Origin: Clostridiales bacterium
GTDB taxonomy: Bacteria > Bacillota_A > Clostridia > Oscillospirales > Oscillospiraceae
Assembly: GCA_022777455.1 (NCBI GenBank)
Contig: JALFGI010000006.1
Location: 1-5,925, forward strand
Reading direction: 5' to 3'
DNA length: 5,925 bases
Shown here: positions 1 through 3,157 of the stretch, in pieces
How the letters are laid out: each line of letters begins with the position of its first letter
How positions within the stretch are numbered: the stretch's first letter is position 1
Notes under the pieces: generated by a model
The model's database searches: none
What the model was told of the DNA's origin: nothing
What the model saw: the letters and a program-made list of their open reading frames with translations, nothing else
Made by a program: the position numbers and the translations under genes

Positions 1-314
1 TGATTTGTAATCTCAACACGGAAAGCGGTGTAGCCGCAGCGATGTTCAGCCAGCATCTTGCCGTTCATGTAAACCTTTGCGATATGCGCCGCGCCATCAA
101 ACTGCAGGAAAAGCCGTTTGCCGGTCAGCTCTTTCCCCAGATCCAGTTTTCTGCGGTATCCGCATATCATCTGGTAGTCATCGGAATCACAGCAGTGAAG
201 CGGCATTTCACAGGCTGTATGAGGCAGTCGCACCTGCTCGCCAACGCCTTCTCCAAAAGCGAACCCAGGCTCCCAGCTTCGTACAAATTCCCATTGATCG
301 CATATTCCAATCAT
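1..314 (-). CDS. Glycoside hydrolase family 2 protein, N-terminal part (beta-galactosidase / beta-glucuronidase-like)
   Basis: Partial gene: the first 104 codons are present and the rest lies beyond the left edge. The visible part matches the GH2 sugar-binding (jelly-roll) domain in its order of motifs: V28-R29-L30-P31-H32 (the usual V.LPH), then Y47 and G52-Y53-R54-R55 (the Y...GxYR strand), G65-K66-R67 followed by L-F-L-Q-F-D-G (the GKR..L.F.G strand), V81-Y82-M83-N84-G85 (V.(V/M)NG), and G94-Y95-T96-A97-F98 leading to I102-T103-N104. The TIM-barrel with the two catalytic glutamates is not in the window, so the substrate (galactoside, glucuronide, mannoside) cannot be told. The start is ATG at 312-314 with an AGGAGGAGG ribosome binding site at 322-330, 7 nt upstream. 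No signal peptide is seen, so a cytoplasmic enzyme acting on imported oligosaccharides is likely. Family call is firm; subfamily is open. Confidence 0.88.
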   Translation of the reverse strand, partial: MIGICDQWEFVRSWEPGFAFGEGVGEQVRLPHTACEMPLHCCDSDDYQMICGYRRKLDLGKELTGKRLFLQFDGAAHIAKVYMNGKMLAEHRCGYTAFRVEITN

Positions 315-439
315 TGTGTTTCCTCCTCCTGGTCCATCCATGACAGTGCATTCCAAGTCCGGCGAAAAGTCCCGGTTGCTAGGGAACCTCTGATTCATTC
401 GTCTGCGGCTGATCGGCGAATCTTTTGCTCCAGACCTGT

Positions 440-487
440 AGTTTGAAAAGTGGGAAATACATACAGTATTCCTCCACTTTTCAAACT
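440..487. repeat. Perfect 14-bp inverted repeat at the centre of the MITE-like element
   Basis: AGTTTGAAAAGTGG at 440-453 is repeated exactly in inverse orientation at 474-487, with a 20-nt loop. Neither arm is followed by a clear T-tract, so it is not an obvious terminator. Its exactness compared with the diverged flanking arms suggests either recent origin or selection on this part, for example as a structure or a protein-binding site. Confidence 0.85.
456..484 (-). promoter_or_regulatory. Possible outward promoter inside the MITE, facing the GH2 gene
   Basis: On the minus strand TTGAAA (479-484, 5 of 6 to the sigma-A -35 box) is followed after exactly 17 nt by TGTATT (456-461, 4 of 6 to the -10 box). 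The start would be near 449, giving a leader of about 135 nt before the GH2 start at 314. No better promoter was found between the element and the GH2 gene. The -10 match is modest, so this is a candidate only. Confidence 0.35.
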
Positions 488-544
488 TTCGAATGAAGTT
501 AAATCTTCTGCCGTCAGCTCTTGCCGATTTATCAGAGCTTCCCT

Positions 545-581
545 AGAAAAGAGGCCGTCTCACGATCACGGTGAAACGGCC
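545..581 (-). terminator. Rho-independent terminator of the ybaK-TSCPD operon
   Basis: On the minus strand GGCCGTTTCAC (571-581) pairs with GTGAGACGGCC (553-563) around a 7-nt loop: 11 pairs with one G-U wobble, then the T-rich tail TCTTTTCT (545-552). The wobble pairs only in the minus-strand RNA; on the plus strand it is a C-A mismatch, which supports minus-strand use. It begins 10 nt past the stop of the TSCPD gene. The end of the tail merges with the CTAG at the border of the MITE-like element. Confidence 0.85.
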
Positions 582-590
582 ACTGATTCA

Positions 591-839
591 TCAGGTATCG
601 CTGGCTTCCTTGAGCGCACGGGCCAGCTGATCGGGACAGGAGGTGGACTTCATGCCGCAGCGGATGCCTTCCACTCTGGAAATGACTTCCTCCACACGCA
701 TTCCCTCCACAAGAGCGCCGATGCCTTTCAGATTACCGTTGCAGCCGCCCAGGAACTGAACATTCTTCACCTTGCCATCTTCAATGTCAAAGAAAATCTT
801 CTGAGAGCAGGTGCCGGAGGTTTTGTATTCGTACTGCAT
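591..839 (-). CDS. TSCPD domain protein (TIGR03905-like small protein)
   Basis: An 82-residue protein named for the T66-S67-C68-P69-D70 motif near its C-terminus; the rest also fits the family, including the stretch F16-F17-D18-I19-E20-D21-G22-K23-V24 and the GGCNGN-LKGIG region around residues 31-41. Full length for this family. Four cysteines (11, 33, 61, 68) sit in the conserved motifs and could bind a metal; that is inference. Related TSCPD domains occur at the C-terminus of some ribonucleotide reductases, but the stand-alone protein has no established function. Start ATG at 837-839 has a GAAAGGA ribosome binding site 9 nt upstream. It follows ybaK by 17 nt and ends just before a terminator, so it is the second gene of a two-gene operon. 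Family confidence is high; function unknown. Confidence 0.9.
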   Translation of the reverse strand: MQYEYKTSGTCSQKIFFDIEDGKVKNVQFLGGCNGNLKGIGALVEGMRVEEVISRVEGIRCGMKSTSCPDQLARALKEASDT

Positions 840-856
840 AATTGTTTTCCTTTCTT

Positions 857-1330
857 TTAAACAATAATATCCGCCAGTTCAGCCGAGATCAGCTGCGCCA
901 GCGATTGAGGGTTTAAAATCAGCTGGTGCCCGCGCGCTCCCGCAGATACCGCGATTTCTTCCCACAGTATACAGGTTTCGTCCAGATAGGTGGGGTATTT
1001 CTTCTTCATTCCCACAGGACTGCATCCGCCGCGGATATATCCGGTGAGCGGAAGCAGTTCTTTAACCGCGACCAGTTCCATGTTTTTGTCCCCTGCTGCC
1101 TTGGCTGCCTTTTTTAAATCCAATTCACAGCAGACCGGAATACAGAATACATTGATTCCGGTACGTTCCCCCCTGGCGACCAGGGTTTTGAATACCTGTT
1201 CCGGGGGATAATTCAACGCTTCGGCGGCGTGCATCCCGTTCAAGTCATTTTCGTCGAATTCATAAAAAGCTTCCCGGCAGGGAATACCAGCCTGTTCCAC
1301 CAAGCGGACTGCATTGGTTTTTGTATTCAT
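857..1330 (-). CDS. ybaK: Cys-tRNA(Pro)/Cys-tRNA(Cys) deacylase, YbaK family
   Basis: A 157-residue cytoplasmic protein of the YbaK/ProRS editing-domain family, which hydrolyses cysteine mischarged on tRNA-Pro by prolyl-tRNA synthetase. Visible hallmarks are Q45-V46-F47-K48-T49, with the lysine that the family uses in the active site, the strand E69-L70-D71-L72-K73-K74, and the signature T96-G97-Y98-I99-R100-G101-G102-C103-S104-P105-V106-G107, which matches the TGYxxGGxSPxG of E. coli YbaK. Length is normal. The open frame extends five codons further up to an ATG at 1343-1345, but that ATG touches the -10 box at 1346-1351; the ATG at 1328-1330 has an AAGGTGA ribosome binding site (1335-1341) and fits the family N-terminus, so I chose it. 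It is the first gene of an operon with the TSCPD gene and is divergent from tepA. Confidence 0.93.
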   Translation of the reverse strand: MNTKTNAVRLVEQAGIPCREAFYEFDENDLNGMHAAEALNYPPEQVFKTLVARGERTGINVFCIPVCCELDLKKAAKAAGDKNMELVAVKELLPLTGYIRGGCSPVGMKKKYPTYLDETCILWEEIAVSAGARGHQLILNPQSLAQLISAELADIIV

Positions 1331-1345
1331 AGAATCACCTTGCAT

Positions 1346-1374
1346 ATTATACGACAGAATTGTGAAGCTTGCAA
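1346..1374 (-). promoter_or_regulatory. Sigma-A-type promoter of the ybaK-TSCPD operon
   Basis: On the minus strand TTGCAA (1369-1374, 4 of 6) and a perfect TATAAT (1346-1351) are 17 nt apart. Transcription would start near 1339, so the leader before the ybaK ATG at 1330 is only about 9 nt and begins inside the Shine-Dalgarno region. No comparably good promoter for the divergent tepA was seen in 1352-1410. Confidence 0.65.
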
Positions 1375-1427
1375 GGGTGAATATTCCTCTTTTTTTCGGT
1401 TACCATAACGAGAAAGGAGGCTTTGAC

Positions 1428-2147
1428 ATGAATGATCAAAAAAATCCCGACATGCGGAAGCAGGAGCGGGAGCAAGTTCTGGATCTGGGGACGGATCTTA
1501 CCCGTTCCGGCAGCAGCAATATTTACACACTGACCATCATTGGCCAGATTGAAGGCCATCAGGTGGCTCCGGAAACTGTAAAAACCACCAAGTACGAGCA
1601 CATTCTTCCGCTTTTGGCTGGGATTGAGGAAAGCGAAGAGATTGACGGACTTCTCCTGCTTCTGAACACGGTGGGCGGGGACATTGAGGCTGGTTTGGCC
1701 ATTGCAGAGATGATTGCCGGAATGAAAAAGCCCACGGTCTCTCTGGTTCTGGGAGGAGGACACTCCATCGGAATTCCTTTGGCGGTATGTACCAAGCGTT
1801 CCTTCATTACGCCCACTGCCAGCATGACGGTGCATCCCGTCCGTATGACGGGACTGGTTGTTGGAGCGCCGCAAACATTCCGATATTTCCAGCGGATTCA
1901 GGAACAGATCACGGACTTTGTAACTGCCAATTCCAAAATAACCAGAAAGGCTTTTGAAGATTATATGATGGCCACCGGGGAAATGGCCACCGATGTGGGA
2001 ACCATTTTGTACGGAAAGGAAGCTGTGGCGTCCGGCCTGATTGATCGGTTGGGCGGCCTAAACGATGCCCTTACCGCTCTGCACAAAATGATCGAAAAGC
2101 CAAAAAACAGACACACGCCGGAGGAAAAAGAGAAGAAAGAACGCTGA
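1428..2147 (+). CDS. tepA: ClpP-class serine protease homologue TepA (translocation-enhancing protein)
   Basis: A 239-residue protein of the ClpP/crotonase-fold peptidase class, closest in motifs to Bacillus TepA (YmfB), reported to assist protein export. Seen: L35-T36-I37-I38-G39-Q40-I41-E42-G43-H44, then K52-T53-T54-K55-Y56-E57-H58, the N80-T81-V82-G83-G84-D85 loop, G109-G110-G111-H112-S113-I114-G115 with the likely nucleophile S113, T134-V135-H136-P137 with the likely catalytic H136, and D189 in a T-D-V-G-T segment as the probable third residue, followed by G203-L204-I205-D206. N- and C-termini are charged and there is no signal peptide, so it should be cytosolic. The start ATG (1428-1430) has AGAAAGGAGG 7 nt upstream; the open frame extends further up but has no such site. 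Its place just ahead of an ftsK/spoIIIE gene matches Bacillus order. A hairpin follows 4 nt after the stop. Confidence 0.92.
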   Translation: MNDQKNPDMRKQEREQVLDLGTDLTRSGSSNIYTLTIIGQIEGHQVAPETVKTTKYEHILPLLAGIEESEEIDGLLLLLNTVGGDIEAGLAIAEMIAGMKKPTVSLVLGGGHSIGIPLAVCTKRSFITPTASMTVHPVRMTGLVVGAPQTFRYFQRIQEQITDFVTANSKITRKAFEDYMMATGEMATDVGTILYGKEAVASGLIDRLGGLNDALTALHKMIEKPKNRHTPEEKEKKER

Positions 2148-2150
2148 AAG

Positions 2151-2191
2151 ACCGGGGAGCGGTATTCGTGTTCAGAACGCCGCTCCCTGGT
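2151..2191 (+). terminator. Strong hairpin behind tepA, probable terminator or 3'-end structure
   Basis: ACCGGGGAGCGG (2151-2162) pairs with CCGCTCCCTGGT (2180-2191): 12 pairs with one G-U, and a short inner stem in the 17-nt loop. It begins 4 nt past the tepA stop. What follows is TATATGAAC rather than a run of T, so intrinsic termination may be weak; it could instead protect the 3' end or only attenuate read-through into the next operon. Confidence 0.5.
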
Positions 2192-2242
2192 TATATGAAC
2201 AAGTTCCTCCGGAGCAATTCGAAAGAATTTTTGGAAAAAGGG

Positions 2243-2272
2243 CTGGAATTATCATTCTGAGTGTGATATAAT
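2243..2272 (+). promoter_or_regulatory. Extended -10 promoter of the UppP-like / ftsK operon
   Basis: A perfect TATAAT at 2267-2272 is preceded by TG at 2264-2265 (TGATATAAT, extended -10). The -35 region is poor (CTGGAA at 2243-2248, 18-nt spacer), as is usual for extended -10 promoters. The start would be near 2279, about 29 nt before the ATG at 2308. This gives the membrane protein and ftsK their own promoter apart from tepA. Confidence 0.68.
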
Positions 2273-2307
2273 AGAGTGAAAAAATTTTTGTAAAGGAGAG
2301 AACAGGC

Positions 2308-3144
2308 ATGGAGTTAAGCGCCTTTGAACACCTGATCTACGGTTTCATTTCCGGTTTGACAGGGATTCTGCCTGTTTCCGAAGGTGCGCACAGCATTTTG
2401 ATGCTGAAAGTTTTAGGAGCGGAGAAAATCAGTGGTTTGCCCGTTCTGTTGATTCATATTTCTGCTTTGGCAGCCATCTATCTGTCCTGTCGGGCGCAGC
2501 TTGTGAAAATGTCCCGTGCCAGAAGACTGGCACAAATTCCCAAAAAGCGCCGCAAGCGCCCTTTGGATGTCCGCAGCCTGATGGACTCCAGGTTCCTCAT
2601 CACCATGATGTTTCCTGTGATTGTTGTTCTTCTGTTCTTCCGCCGGATTTCCCAAATCAATTTCAGCTTACTGGCCGTTGCAGCACTACTGTTTCTCAAC
2701 GGTATCATTTTGTACGTCCCACAGTTTTTACCCGGCAGCAATAAGGATGCCCGATCCCTTTCCAGAGTGGAAGGGGTTCTGATGGGTCTGGGCGGCAGCT
2801 TGTCCGTTCTTCCCGGTATGTCTGGCGTCGGTGTATCCATCTCAGTTGGTTCTGTCTGCGGTGTGGAACGGAGCTATGCACTGAATATGACCCTGATGAT
2901 GAACATGGCGTATTTGGTGGGAATGATCATTTATGATGTTCTTGGACTGTTTCAGACAGGCTTTGGCCTACTCACATTCCAGTGGGTTATCATTTACATA
3001 CTTGCGGCTGCAGCCGCTTTCGTCAGTACCACGCTGGCAATCAGAGTAATGCGCGCCCTTGCCTCCAACGCAGGTTACCACCTGTTTTCTTTCTATTGTT
3101 GGGGCATCGCGCTGTTTGCGTTTATTCTGAACCTGATGGCATAA
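2308..3144 (+). CDS. UppP/BacA-family membrane protein lacking the catalytic residues
   Basis: A 278-residue, strongly hydrophobic protein with about seven or eight membrane segments. Its layout is that of undecaprenyl-diphosphatase UppP/BacA: the N-terminal G12...G16-L17-T18-G19-I20-L21-P22-V23-S24..H28 motif, an H50-I51-S52-A53-L54 segment like the family's second helix, and L168-P169-G170-M171-S172-G173-V174-G175 in place of PGxSRSG. UppP removes a phosphate from undecaprenyl diphosphate to recycle the peptidoglycan lipid carrier. Here the two catalytic glutamates (E. coli E17 and E21) are S15 and G19, and the arginine of PGxSRS (R174) is G173; only the histidine (H30, here H28) remains, and a glutamate (E25) stands where S27 would be. 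Enzyme activity is therefore doubtful. A very basic loop (about 67-90) should face the cytoplasm. The start has AAAGGAG 9 nt upstream, and the gene is followed by ftsK after 13 nt. Confidence 0.82.
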   Translation: MELSAFEHLIYGFISGLTGILPVSEGAHSILMLKVLGAEKISGLPVLLIHISALAAIYLSCRAQLVKMSRARRLAQIPKKRRKRPLDVRSLMDSRFLITMMFPVIVVLLFFRRISQINFSLLAVAALLFLNGIILYVPQFLPGSNKDARSLSRVEGVLMGLGGSLSVLPGMSGVGVSISVGSVCGVERSYALNMTLMMNMAYLVGMIIYDVLGLFQTGFGLLTFQWVIIYILAAAAAFVSTTLAIRVMRALASNAGYHLFSFYCWGIALFAFILNLMA

Positions 3145-3150
3145 GGAGAA
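3143..3150 (+). promoter_or_regulatory. Ribosome binding site of ftsK overlapping the upstream stop codon
   Basis: AAGGAGAA begins within the TAA stop (3142-3144) of the UppP-like gene and lies 7 nt ahead of the ftsK ATG. This arrangement favours translational coupling and fixes the ftsK start. Confidence 0.75.
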
Positions 3151-3157
3151 TCAATCA

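Larger units (their letters stand above)
379..546. mobile_element. MITE-like non-autonomous element with terminal inverted repeats and CTAG flanks
   Basis: The left end (379-394, CTAGGGAACCTCTGAT) and the right end (531-546, ATCAGAGCTTCCCTAG) are inverted copies that differ at one of 16 positions. The outer CTAG is itself a palindrome, so it is either a 4-bp target duplication around a 160-bp element (383-542) or part of the repeats. Inside, a perfect 14-bp inverted repeat (440-453 / 474-487) surrounds a 20-nt centre, and the arms between can be loosely aligned as diverged inverted copies, so the whole element can fold as one long hairpin. It holds no plausible coding sequence. A CTAG duplication fits the YTAR target preference of some IS5-family elements, but no parent transposase is visible and the family assignment is a guess. 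It lies between the GH2 gene and the terminator of the ybaK operon. Confidence 0.72.

Noticed and set aside
42..446. 134-codon plus-strand open frame over the GH2 gene and MITE
   Set aside because: The minus strand encodes clear GH2 motifs here, and the frame crosses the element border without any domain.
450..860. 136-codon plus-strand open frame across the terminator and TSCPD gene
   Set aside because: It covers a terminator and a recognised family protein on the other strand.
1375..1410. Possible tepA promoter (TACCAT near 1401)
   Set aside because: No -35 box at a sensible distance and a weak -10 match.
1347..1874. 175-codon minus-strand open frame opposite tepA
   Set aside because: Overlaps the well-supported tepA and the ybaK promoter; composition is not protein-like.
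2216..2232. Small AATTC-GAAA-GAATT hairpin followed by TTT upstream of the UppP-like promoter
   Set aside because: Only five mostly A-T pairs and a short T run; too weak to call a terminator.
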